Below, piece by piece: positions 10,256-21,180 of a DNA stretch of 64,000 nt (positions are counted from its first letter, which is position 1; each line of letters starts with the position of its first letter). The stretch spans positions 6,984,646 to 7,048,645 of the forward strand of contig OZ007514.1 of NCBI GenBank assembly GCA_963931865.1, in the 5' to 3' direction. This DNA comes from Axinella damicornis. Its lineage: Eukaryota > Porifera > Demospongiae > Axinellida > Axinellidae. Under the pieces are notes generated by a model that was not told where the DNA came from, did not search any database, and saw only the letters and a list, made by a program, of their open reading frames with translations. A program made the position numbers and the translations under genes.

Positions 10256-10326
10256 GTATCGTTGCTAAGTGATCGTTTAAGTGCGCATGCGTACAAACGT
10301 GAAAATGGCGTGACAAACGAAGCCAT
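10256..10326 (-). CDS. Possible first exon with presequence-like N terminus
   Basis: A minus-strand ATG opens [20 protein letters not shown] then SND, ending at a GTAATT donor. Copy B (49,638-49,708) has the same 71-nt length, start and donor, with Arg to Cys and Asp to Glu changes. The basic, Ser-rich, acid-free start would suit a mitochondrial presequence. An NRF1-like site overlaps the codons, which argues that the conservation could instead be promoter conservation. No downstream exon is recognised. Confidence 0.25.
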
Positions 10327-10720
10327 AGTTATTGAGTGGGCAGCTGCAGCCGCCTGGTGAAGACTTGGAGGTAGCGAAAAAGCGATGGGACGTTGCACTG
10401 CTCGGTTGAAAATGCTACTGTTTCGTGCGAAAACCGTCGTGACAGATTGAGGCAACGTTGAGCTAAATTGTCTGAAGAAGAAGAAGAAGAAGAAAGAAAG
10501 AAAGAAAAACAATTTGCCCGTTTTGCGAGTGCCTGGTGTGGTACTTTCGCGACGGGTTTTCGCGATGCGAGGAGTCTTGTTGGTCATGAAAACACTCGAA
10601 GATGAACGGTATAAAGGCTTATAAGTGTACCGTTTCTGAGATTTGGAGAGATTTTTTTGTATTGGCATGTATTGCGTGTACGTCGTATCCCTACATATAG
10701 ACTCTACCGAGTCTATGATG

Positions 10721-11078
10721 CTCACTGACCTGCAGGTCCATTATCAAACACTCTCAGGTCGTACTTCTCCCCAATTCCGCAACGGTAGTTACACCTGTTT
10801 CCCGGGCCATGTCCCACTGAACCACCACAGCTTTTCCTGCTTCAGGCGACTCCTTCACAAAAGCCACGGTTCCAACATGGCTAGCGCCCCCATCTTGCTG
10901 GCCCCACTCCCAATCAGGACCTCGCACAACACGCAAACCAGGAACTACGTTCATGGCGAACTGACGACGTCAGGAGGTTCTATCCGATTTTTTGGGAAAG
11001 CCCCGACGTAATGACGTTACCGTCCTTAAAAAAGGGGTGGGGCTGTGCGAGTAAACAAGCTAGTTGAGACCGTACGAT
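10721..11078 (+). promoter_or_regulatory. 5' region of the coiled-coil gene
   Basis: This GC-richer stretch precedes the coiled-coil gene start at 11,079. It contains CRE/ATF-like motifs: GACGACGTCAGG at about 10,964 and GACGTAATGACGTTACC at about 11,004. A plain TATA box is not evident; AAAAAAGGGGTGGGGC at about 11,028 contains an SP/KLF-type GC box. All of this is inferred by motif only. Confidence 0.35.
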
Positions 11079-14000
11079 ATGGCCACCGCTCCTAAGCAAG
11101 AAGGGGGAGGAGACGAACCAAAAGAGGGTAGTGAAGAACATGTACAGTGCCCTTCCTGTCCTGATATGCAGTCTCTTCGTGATGCCTTGAAGGAGTCAGA
11201 AGCAACCATTGCCGAATTGAAAATACAGCTCCGAGAAAGGTAGTACTCCTCATCCAACAGAAATGATCTTGTACATATCTTGTAATGTTTCACAAGCGCA
11301 CAACACACATACACAAACACTCCTATTGTCCTAGGTCCCACCATCTGGACCAAGAAGTGGCACTGAGACAGTTGCTAGGCAGACAGTGTGACGATTTAAA
11401 TCGGAAATTGCAACCACAGGTTTCTTCAGTGCATAACCCAGTATCTGCCCAGTCTAATGCCAGGTAGCTATGGAGTTGTGGCATAAATGAGATTTGAAAT
11501 GTCAGCTGCATGTAAGTCATTTCCGGCCTACAATTATGTTGATTACCCCTTCTCTCACAGAGAGATAGCTATCCTGCAGGACAAAAACCATCAGGCAAGC
11601 ATTTGTCACAACCAAGCAGTAACTGTATCTCATACTGAGCTACACAAGAGCGCATAGGGGGTGCGACCTACTTATGTGCTCATGAACTACAACATCTACA
11701 TAATTATACATGCAAGAGCGCATAAGTTGTTCATGTGTAACTAGGGTCCGCCCTACCTTGCCTTCACATGCGGTGTGCAATTCCCTCTATCCACAGCTGA
11801 CTGCCGCCCTAACCCAGCCTACAATTATCCGTCAGTATAATTATGTTGATTACCCCTTCTCTCACAGAGAGATAGCTATCCTGCAGGAGAAAAACCATCA
11901 GGCAAGCATTTGTCACAACCAAGCAGTAACTGTAATCTCATACTGAGCTACACAAGAGCGCATAGGGGGTGCGACCTACTTATGTGCTCATGAACTACAA
12001 CATCTACATATTTATACATGCAATTTTATGTGTAACTAGGGTCTGCCCTACCTTGCCTTCACATGCGGTGTGCAATTCCCTCTATCCACAGCTGACTGCC
12101 GCCCTAACCCAGCCTACAATTATCCGTCAGTATAATTATGTTGATTACCCCTTCTCTCACAGAGAGATAGCTATCCTGCAGGAGAAAAACCATCAGGCAA
12201 GCATTTGTCACTACCAAGCAGTAACTGTAATCTCATACTGAGCTACACAAGAGCGCATAGGGGGTGCGACCTACTTATGCGCTCTTGAACTACAACAATA
12301 TACATACATGCAAGCGCATGTATAAGTTGTTCATGTGTAACTAGGGTCTGCCCTTCACATGCGGTGTACAATTCCCTCTATCCACAGCTGACTGCCGCCC
12401 TAACCCAGACCGAAAGTAGACTAGAGAACCTGAAGCTATTACAGGCAAGAATGGAGGCAACCAGCAGTGCAAGGACAGCTGCTCAAAGAGCAGGTAATCT
12501 CCTGCTGTGTAATGAGGTTTATCAGTCAACATGCAAACCCTCCATGAATCAGTGAAAAGTCTCTGCCCAACTTTTGGCATGGCATGATGGCAAATTACTC
12601 TCTGCATGCATACACACAGCACAGGATTAAGCAATTGCTTCTGTCCATCTGTCAGTCAGTCTGAGAAATCTTTAAGCCAGCCCTATAAAGTATGTAGAGC
12701 TTATTAGGAATAATGACAATACTTGTCCGACAATGAATTCATTTCACTCTAAAGTTCTTACTATCTGGCTCCACCCCTTTTGAGTTCACACATGCAGGAT
12801 TGGTATGTACATGATCAGCCTTTCGTGTACCATATGCCAGGGCACAACAACACAGGGTAGGACATTCCATGAATACCTTATGGAAATATAACCCGTAGAC
12901 AGTCTAACATTTACAACATCTCAGGATATGTACTCTTCTTTGCTGATAGTTTCAAACCCACATACACACTTCGATAAGGTTGTCTAAAATTGCCCTCAAT
13001 CACATACTATTACTTGAGCTCACTAAAACAGTAGCCTTGTTCCCAGGCCCCGCCCCGCCCAGCTTTTCGTCGCTTGCAGTACGGAAAGCGGTGCGTGGGC
13101 CTGGGAACGAGGCTACTAAAACAGCAAAATCAGCATTGTATTTGGTATTGTTTGGTGCATTGGATCTTATCACTATTACATAACCACCCCACAATAGCTG
13201 CTAGATGCATGACATTTGCACGCATGCATCTTGGCATGCGCAGCAGCATTTCCTCTGACAAAAGCTGCCAACAAGATATTGTCCAGCCTAAAAATTTTCC
13301 TGTCACCATGATTCAATTATGGCTTGGATAGCCACCGAAGGAACTCATTCAGACAATGAATCCAGAAATGTTTATCTTCCGTCTGCAGCTCTAGTTGAAC
13401 GGTTGAGTTCAGTGCAACATGAACGTGAGAGAGCACTGGCCACCCAACTCAGGACAGCCCTAGAGGAACGGGACAAAGCTCTGATGATGGTGCAGTGCCT
13501 GGAGAGCAAGTAAGATGTCTGACTGGGTTATGGGAATGTACGTTTGCACAATGTGTGCCAGTCATAAACTCACAACACGGACCTATGTATATCCCACCTA
13601 AACTAAATTTGAACAGGAGTCAAAGTTTGAGGAGTATTGTTTGACCATCAACGTTAACAGGGATGTTAATTAATGAATACCCTGTCTGCATCTTGTTCAT
13701 ACACATACTACTTGCTGAAACTGCCCTTCACTATCTAAGGGCTGCATCCTCGAGCTTTCAATCCTTTGCAGAGAGTGGAACCCTGAAATCATCCTTTGTA
13801 CATCTAGAGAGGTCTATTGTGTCCTAATTATGGAGAGTTCACTATTGGAGAATCTCAGACCAAATTTCTTGCTGTTCACTCAGTGCTTAGAGCTTTGCAC
13901 CTTAATATGGAGTGAGTGTCCCATCAAACTATGGCAACTTTTAAGGTAGCAAACATGGGTACCGCGATCTCCGAAACCAAGTTGATGGATAAATGGGCAG

Positions 14001-17000
14001 CATCAAAGCGTACACAAGTTTCAGCAATACTTTGCATCAAACTGCTCCCTCTGCTTGAAAATGCCCTAAAACTCAATTTTAAGGCCCTCTACGAAACTGA
14101 AAATTTGGACCCTCTCCAATGCCCCACCCACACTCTGACCCCATCATCAATACACACACTAAACAGGCCCAACAACTACGGATGGATTTACCATCTGCTC
14201 TCCTCAGTTGCAGGCTACAGCCCAAAACTCACTGCCGCCCTCAAAAACAGAGGTTTGGCTACCCTAGGCTTTCTAAAAAAATTCCACGCACACCAACTAA
14301 AACCGACCAAAGCCAAGGCCAGTTTCCATAAGGTCAACCTACCCCCTGCAAAACTAGGGATGCTTTTCCACGTTCACCTCTCGGTTACAGAGTTTTGGCC
14401 ACACATCTACTCCCTCTCACCAGCCCAGTCCAGCTACCAAACCAGCCAAATTCGCCCTAACATGAAAATGGGCGGGGCCTGTAATGCCGAAAGGTCAACT
14501 CTCTAGAGTACCTTGGCCAGGGAGCTGTCAGAGGCTGTTCACTTTCCAGGCTGTTCTTCGGCCACTTCAGCAGCCAACAAACATTCTGCTCACTCGACCT
14601 AGCTATTCACACACAGATAGCCCTTCGCTACATTCAATAAGCCAGAATAGCTTCTTACGTAAAAAAAAAAAAAAGAAAAAAAAAAAGAGTGTTCAAACAA
14701 ATCTTCAAAGTACCGCACGGCCACATCAGAGTACCGATTTGAAACTTGAAAGGGCCGCTAGCCGCATCAAAGAGAGAAGCCCCCCTTGTTTATTCCGGTT
14801 GCCGCCATGGGAAAACGTAAACAGATGAATAACTCTATATAACCGTATGCGAGTGACGTCATCTCATTAATTATTCATGAGCAAAATTGCACGATTTCGC
14901 CGATGCCGTGCTTCCTACCTTAATGGGAGGGGCGAGAATGACGCAATAGCAACTGAGGCGAATGCAAACCTGGAGAGTTAAGTATGTGGCCTCCACCCAC
15001 TGTAGCTTTCAGTCAAGTTCAAGACTGAGCACGTATGTCTGTTCATCAACAGTGACCTCAAGAGTACCCTAGATAACAGTTCCTTAGTGCACTCCAAGCA
15101 TTCAGTCCTAAAGTGTTGACAAAGCAGACTTGAACCTAGCTCTCCATGTACTTTATACAGTCCTTACATAATATATATATATATTTTTTTTCTCGTTGTA
15201 TATGTGCACCATACATTTTACAGTAACAAAGCAACAGCTAGCGTAACAGGAAAATAACTTGCGGACATTTAAACTCAGTCAGCTGCTGTGTTGTGTCACG
15301 CTCAGTGGATAGACTTCAATCATTGGCTTTGAAAGGTACTACATAGTGATCATGCCCTGTTCCAGGCAGGAACAGGGTTTGAAAACTGCCAAACACTGAG
15401 ATTTGAGCTTAGTGGGTTGAATTTTCCGGTAAAACATAATTGAGATTTCAACTATAATTAACCATGCAGTAAAGTGTCTCAGTAGCTGATGTTATTGGCA
15501 TCAATTGAGCAGTCATGGCCAGTGACTGAAACACACAATGGAACAGAAAACGTGATTTAGTACAACTCATACGTACATCATCCAATCTCAGAAAACTACA
15601 TGTCAATGGCTATATATAGAGCTCAATGAGACGTCGCACACGCTGGTACCCATACATATTGCTGTAGGGCTTAGGTTAGTGCCAAGGTTAGCAATACACC
15701 CAACGCAAACTTTAGCCCACATCATTTCATAGAACTCACATAGTTCTTTCCAGCAACAATGTTCCCAGCATCAAAACACCTCCATGTTGGTACGTACCAA
15801 CACTCTAGCCAGTGATATGTAGTTTACTGAGAATAAGTGATGAGGTATAATACAGTTCCATGTTTTTCATTCCATTCCATGTTTGAGTCACCACCGTGGT
15901 CATGTATGTTGTCTAGATCAAGGGGAGACCACAACCTCACCATATATTAAAGAGTCAATTTGCATAATCATTGCATTGCCCACTGTAAGTTACAAGCAGT
16001 GGGCAGAACATGACACATGCAGTTCCAATATTTCAATCCTCTATATAATTATGTCAGAGTTCAAATTACACCTCCTGCAGGGACACTTCTGACGTCAAGA
16101 GTAAGCAAGAATTACCATCTGAGAAGGTGAAGCATGGAAATACAATATGTTGCTACCAAACTGAACGGGATGGACAAACCTCCCTGACATACATGCTTCT
16201 ACACATAGAGTCTACAGAAGCTTGTGTAGAACCAAGGGCGCATCGACCCTAATGGGAAGAGGGCATGCAACTCTCGAACGGCAAAATCCAAATGCGGCCA
16301 CCGGATATACTATTTTTAGACATTGGTATGTAACCGTATATGTGAATGAATGCAATTATCCGATTACGTGGAATATCGCAGAGCAGGCCGGCCAGAGAGC
16401 TAGATCGAGCGCGTAGAGTGGATGAATGGACGCCATCCACGTTTTGACGACTGGAAACAACGTGTCCGTCCGTCCTACATGCGGCAGCCATTGCACGCAG
16501 GTGCCGTAGGCTTCGCTCGGGACCGTCTCCACTGAATGACATAGTCTCGCAAGCCAGCCTCTTTTTCTACGCCCCCTCGTAGAAAAAGAGGCTGGCTTGC
16601 GAGACTATGAATGACACGGTTCGTTGGCGAAACTGAGGCAAGGAGAAGGCAGTGGTAAGCGCCGTCCAGGGTAACAGCAGTGAGTTTAGATAGAAGTTCA
16701 TTGACTTACTAGAGAATGGATATTTTCAGGAACTGTGGCTGTGACTACCGCGGTTAGCGTGCCAGAGCTGCGCGCGCCGCGAATCTGAAATAAACAATGT
16801 AGCACGTGATTTCTAAAAATAGAATCGATTTGGATTCATTGCGGAGTTACATGCCCTCTCGCCGCCTTCGGCGGCTCGATACGCCCTTGGTAGAACCTAG
16901 CTACATGCTGCGAGAGACCGCTATGAACTGCAGCAAGGAGTAGCCCTAGTACAGCAGTTGAAGTCTCTCCGGGAACTCAATAAGCACAGCATTCAAGAAA

Positions 17001-19304
17001 AGGTTGACCAGCTAAGGTTGCAGAAGGAGACTGCAGTCAGCAAGGTATACTATGTATGACTAATCGTGGCACAATATTATCCGCTCTTTACAAAGTCGCT
17101 ACATGTAGAATTCACATGTAGTCTGTCACAACTAATCAGCTTGATATGACCCCCATGCAATGCCGTCGGAACCTTCTGAATTGTAGCCTACGATGAAGCT
17201 CTTTACCCTCCTCCACCCCCCCCCCCCCCCCCTTCTTCTTTGATCTTTTCTGCAGAAGCAGGCTCTCGATGGGGAGATCTCTCGGCTCCAACGTCAGCTG
17301 GAGATGATGGAAACTGAATACAAATTAGTGGGCAAAACCAGGGTCAAGGCCCTTCAGGTATTAGCGACAACAACCCTGTTCCAAGCTGTTCTTGTCACAA
17401 GTACTAGCAGCTGTATTTCCGGATTCCCTCACATCCTGGAAATTATGAAAAAAGCCCAGCAGTAGTTGATCTCACACACATGCATGTACAATAATTGGAG
17501 CAACCCTTATAGGGCAAAGTCTAAGTGCAAATGTTTCACGACTTCTTGCAAGGCCTGTGTCAATAACTAAACTGTTGGTTTGATTGGCACTTACAGTCAT
17601 AGCTATATGAGCAAGCACTTCAGCATCCTGTCACAGTACGTTCAGTGACCCACTTTTCAGTTCTGGCTTTCAACTTTGCAAGGAGTCATGAAACCACTGT
17701 ACAAGTGGTGGATGCAATCCGAGTCCATGCTGAATTAGTATGCACCAGGTGAGAGTAAAGCAAAGCATGCAGGACACATCATTCGGAAAGGTGAGTTTGC
17801 CTTACCATGCAGTTGCTCTACCAGGATTCCTGTTTCCACCAAATGATGCTACATAGCTAGTATCAAGGGGGTGTCACTCCCATAGATGCCACAGTAACAG
17901 TTGTGACCGGGGTCAAGAAATTTTTAAGGCTTTCCATTTTGTTTGACTGCTCTGTATTTCAGCCATTGACCATTGACTACGTACACATTTTGCCCTATAT
18001 TAAGGAATGGGTGGAGTCGTGTGCATTCTTCTGTATATTATCGAGTCAGACAGGGTCAAGATGCCTGGTCACAGCTGTGACTATGGAGCATATCAGAGTG
18101 AAACCTGCTTTGTAGTGTGTTGCTAGGCTAGAAAGTAAATATAAAGAACATGAAATTTGTATACACAAACAAGTAGTGCACATGCATGTAAACATAATAT
18201 ATCCTGCAAACTCTTGTTTACAGGCCCTGTTGCAAGCAGCTGTTAGTGAGAAGGAAGAGTGGCAGCAGAAAGCAATCAGATTTGAGGATGCTTGTGAAAC
18301 TCTACGAGTGCTAAGCAGGTCAGCACTGCAGGATACATAGATGGATATATACATAGAGGTGTATAGGTTATTGCACTCAAGCAGTTCTCTTAGAGACCTG
18401 ACGGATGCTACCTATAGCTCTAAGGGCAAAGCCCGAGCTGATAGATGCATCCCGAAGGTCTCTGAACAACTGCAAGACCTGCTTGAGTGCAATAACCGGC
18501 TTAGACTATGGATTATATCTTTCAGTTTCTCTAGTATAAAATATTTTTTGGTAAGGTGTCTATTGGATTTTGAGACCTCATTAAGATTTGATGAAAGGGT
18601 CATGCTCCCCTAGGTCATGGGTATAAGGCCAGCCATACATATAATTATGTTTAACTACAAGCAACATTAGCATCTTGCTATACGTAATTCTGTGACACTG
18701 CTACCAGATCTTAGACTGAGGTATAATGTACTTTGTTCTTTTGAAATTCCCAGTCATCAATGAATGCTTTGTATCACTCCAGCCTCCAGCGCTCCCTGTC
18801 TAAGGAGGAGGACATCAAGCGAAAGTACGAGGGAGAAATGCAAAAGCTGCATATGGAAAAGGCGTCACTGACAGACCAACTAGAGCATGCACTGCAGGAG
18901 AGAAATGTGGCCATGCAAGAGCGGAATTTTATAATACAGGAAAGAAACACCCTTGCTTTGCAGATGCAGCAAGAGTACGAACGTGCAGAAAGGTAAGGGA
19001 CTGTTATGCCACCTCTGCTTCTTTATAACTGCATGTAGTTTACATGCTCATTCTAGTAGTACACACAAGCTTGTGATAAAACACTTCTGCAATTTGTTTT
19101 GCAGTAGGTTCTGGGCCCAATGCTTGCTAAGGTAGAGAGTCTGCATATTTAACCATTTTGTACTGCAGCTGTATGCTAACATCTGAAATTTAATCTCGTG
19201 TCAGGTTTCAGAGGCTAGTACTGGTACTGAGAAAGAGGGCCATGGCAGGAGGGGCAGCTCCTCTCAGTCCTTCTGTTCAAGAGAACACAAAATCAGCCAA
19301 GTGA
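11079..19304 (+). CDS. Coiled-coil protein, 11 exons, ~460 aa
   Basis: Exons: 11,079-11,239; 11,335-11,463; 11,561-11,594; 12,388-12,493; 13,389-13,509; 16,915-17,044; 17,256-17,357; 18,224-18,318; 18,385-18,550; 18,754-18,992; 19,205-19,304. Phases agree throughout and the total is exactly 461 codons with stop. The product is mostly predicted coiled coil: heptad-rich segments such as ALKESEATIAELKIQL, LTAALTQTESRLENLKLL, ALATQLRTALEERDKAL and a repeated QERN pattern near the C terminus; it begins with a CPSCPDM motif. The family is not recognised; an ERN/ERD-rich coil occurs in several cytoskeletal and centrosomal proteins. Weakest calls: the acceptor of exon 6 (TGCGAG) and the hydrophobic end of exon 9 (LWIISFSFSS). 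Exon 3 uses a GC donor. The gene is absent from copy B. Confidence 0.8.
11527..12408 (+). repeat. Triplicated ~295-bp block spanning exon 3
   Basis: Units are 11,527-11,817, 11,818-12,112 and 12,113-12,408. Each carries an acceptor plus the 34-nt exon 3 (copies at 11,561, 11,868 and 12,163), a GC donor (CATCAG|gcaagc), an intron, and the first 21 nt of exon 4 (CTGACTGCCGCCCTAACCCA then G). Only the last unit continues into full exon 4. The internal partial exon 4 copies have no donor after CCCAG. Exon 3 of the first unit encodes LQDKNHQ and the other two LQEKNHQ, so three interchangeable exon 3 versions exist. Confidence 0.9.
13032..13115. mobile_element. 84-bp palindromic MITE with perfect 9-bp TSD
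   Basis: The element starts TAGCCTTGTTCCCAGGCCC and ends GGGCCTGGGAACGAGGCTA, inverted copies of each other, around an AGCTTTTCGTCGCTTGC centre. It is flanked on both sides by CTAAAACAG (13,023-13,031 and 13,116-13,124). It is the clearest member of the family and lies in intron 4 of the coiled-coil gene. It has no coding capacity. Confidence 0.9.
13510..16230. other. Intron 5 of the coiled-coil gene
   Basis: A 3.4 kb intron in total, of which the last part is the MITE at 16,231-16,890. It holds a 196-codon open frame at 13,916-14,506 that resembles nothing I know and is followed by an A-rich run at 14,661-14,689, so it may be a retroposed scrap. It also holds a perfect CRE (TGACGTCA) at about 14,855, an AT microsatellite at about 15,170, and a small hairpin (CCCTGTTCCAGGCAGGAACA) at about 15,356. 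No exon of the host gene is seen. Confidence 0.5.
16231..16890. mobile_element. Non-autonomous DNA transposon (~655 bp)
   Basis: The left end CAAGGGCGCATCGA and the right end CGATACGCCCTTG are inverted. A second inner pair (GAGGGCATG near 16,260 and CATGCCCTC near 16,851) and CTATTTTTAGA/TCTAAAAATAG deepen the inverted structure. The flanks repeat GTAGAAC (a 7-9 bp target duplication depending on where the end is placed), which fits a hAT-like MITE. There is no transposase. It sits just 24 bp upstream of the chosen exon 6 acceptor of the coiled-coil gene, and it carries a nested element at 16,542-16,607. Confidence 0.75.
16542..16607. mobile_element. 66-bp palindromic MITE nested in the larger one
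   Basis: Near-perfect hairpin: TAGTCTCGCAAGCCAGCC followed by TCTTTTTCTACG, a short loop, and the reverse complement back to CGAGACTA. Flanks are TGAATGACA on both sides (16,533-16,541 and 16,608-16,616), an exact 9-bp target duplication. This is the same terminal family as 13,032-13,115, with T for C at position 4. Confidence 0.9.
17216..17232. repeat. C homopolymer (17 nt)
   Basis: A run of 17 C (G on the other strand) followed by TTCTTCTT, directly in the polypyrimidine tract of the exon 7 acceptor (TTCTGCAG at 17,248-17,255). Length changes here could influence splicing. Confidence 0.85.
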
Positions 19305-20880
19305 CAAACTACATAACCTGCTTAGTTAGTACTCTACTTATGAAGACAATTTTGTGTTGTGCTATAACTTTGCTGACTACATTGCCAAGTGACTTGTACT
19401 GCTTTGTAAGTTGTAGCTAACACCTACATCAAGTACCAAAATGGCTATAATTATGTACATTGTATATGTTGCACTTTGCACTATTTAGGGTTCTCAAATT
19501 CTCATACAGTTTTGTATTTTAGCTGGCATGCATAGCTACTGCTCTCCAGTTGCCAGTAGTGAATCCAATAGCTACTGATAAGCTACATGTGTATCACTCT
19601 TGAAATGATGAAATCTAGAAGCTGCACGCATGTGTTACATTGTAGATGCCACTCAGTGCACGATGCATTGCAATTGTGGGGCACAATGGGAATTAAACTC
19701 GACCTCAAGTAACAGTATTATATCTGTGGACACCCCCACCTCAAACTAAACCTGGCTACTACACAAGAAGAAATACAAACATTGTCTGTGTAATTTTCAT
19801 ACTTACAACCATGCAGTTACACCTTCCCACATTCAGTTGTCCTCCCCATTTCCACGCACCTAGCTAGGCCTAGTTTGTTCCCAGATTTGATTTCGGACTG
19901 CGTAACAAGGCTAGATAGGAGTATGATGCAGTTCCCATGTTGGGATGCATGTGTAGGACCTTCACTGCTATAATATTCCACCTCTTGATTTCTCCTATTT
20001 CCACTGGCATGGATGGCCCAGCTGTTTGTCACCACCTATTAGCATGTGCACACTTATGGACATGCATTCATGCCCCATCCGAGGTACCAAGCACACAGCA
20101 TGGTGGTGCTGCAGCTACATGAGTGTCTAGCTAAATCAAGAACTGATAAATTGTGCACAATTGGTGAAGGGACCTTTCCATGAAGATAACCTCAGAAAAA
20201 TATTCTGATGAAATCATGGTACCTCCCTCCCTTGCTTCCGGAATTCCATGGAGGTCTTTCTCCTACTCCATGCCCTCCTTTCAGTCCTTTGGCTGCCCTC
20301 CTCCTGCTAAATTCGACTGCGCTGCAGCCCCTCCTCTTTCGGCTGCTTAATTTCTGCGCTGCAGCCCCGCCTCCTTTGGCTGCCCTAGCTTTGGGCATGC
20401 GCATTATTCTGACAACCACGTGGAAGTCGATAACAGGATAAACGATGGAGAATAGCTAGAGACTACTATAAAAGATGTGGTGTATGATTGTATGAACTGG
20501 AAGCATCCATTCACAATCAGCAGGGAGAGACTACCAGGGGCTGACTGCAGCATCAATAACCCCCCCTCCTGTCCCACTGCTCCGACTTCACCAAGCCAGC
20601 AGGCAGAAAGGGAACACTCAGTGTGAACAACGAGGGGCTGACCGCAGCATCAACAAACACTCCTCCTGTCATCCTGCTAACTTCACCAAGTCGCCAGAGT
20701 CTGCACAGAGGGACCAGTGTACACTGGAATTTCCACTAATCCAATTAAAGTAGTAGCTTAATTGTTGATGGTACCGTCAACCGTGTTGGAGGCAAAGCGA
20801 GTCCTATCGGTGGAATTTGCAGTCATCGTTGGGGTCCAGACCACTGGAGGAGGTTAGGTACATGTAATGTACATAGTAGA

Positions 20881-20995
20881 CAACACAAGTCTCGTAGTTG
20901 GTGGTCTCTCACCTGTGTTTGATTCCGACCGTGTTCAGCAGTGCCTTGATGCCACCATGCATCTCTAGCCTGTCATGGTACATGCATGTCATTGA
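20881..20995. repeat. ~110-bp repeat, first copy
   Basis: CACAAGTCTCGTAG(T/C)TGGTG, then TCACCTGTGTTTGATTCCGA and CAGTGCCTTGATGCCA, are shared with 22,185-22,299. The second copy keeps an open frame (LVAGGLSPVFDSDHVQQCLD) that the first does not need. The frame is not recognised, so I treat both as non-coding repeats. Confidence 0.75.
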
Positions 20996-21057
20996 ACTGA
21001 ACTGAACTAAATTTTATCTGCAAGAAGAATGGGTACACATTGAGGCTGACAACAGTG

Positions 21058-21180
21058 CAACCCCCTCCTCAGCCCCAGCGCTACCCCCTCCTCAGCCCCA
21101 GCACTACCCACTCCTCAGCCCCAGCGCTACCCCCACTGCTACCTCCTCCCCTGCCCCAAATCCACCCCTGCCCCAAGTCC
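21058..21180. repeat. C-rich minisatellite
   Basis: Three or more units of about 24-27 bp built on CCCCAGC(G/A)CTACCC(C/A)CTCCTCAG, decaying into CCCCTGCCCCAA repeats on the right. The proline-rich frame across it is a composition artefact. Confidence 0.75.

Larger units (their letters stand above)
9618..10720. other. Mobile ~1.1 kb segment shared with eIF5A intron 2 of copy B
   Basis: This block lies upstream of eIF5A in copy A but inside eIF5A intron 2 in copy B (49,013-50,110), in the same orientation. It starts in the foldback element and includes a CpG-rich stretch with an NRF1-like site (TGCGCATGCGTA at about 10,282). It also holds an AAAATGGCG motif like a YY1 site, and a GAAGAAGAAG/GAAAGAAA tract. 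It looks like a promoter plus 5' end of a transcript. Either copy could be ancestral. Copy A additionally lacks the good donor that copy B shows at 49,994 (GATGAACG|gtaagt; A reads GTATAA). Confidence 0.75.

Noticed and set aside
10252..10725. 157-codon minus-strand frame
   Set aside because: Runs through a low-complexity poly-Phe stretch made by the GAA repeat; copy B has different lengths there. Only the first 71 nt of its downstream part are kept as a weak exon candidate.
13916..14506. 196-codon open frame in an intron of the coiled-coil gene
   Set aside because: No recognisable motif, unusual Lys/Leu/Pro composition, no splice context, and an A-rich run downstream; more likely a retroposed or chance frame. 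A homology search would settle it.
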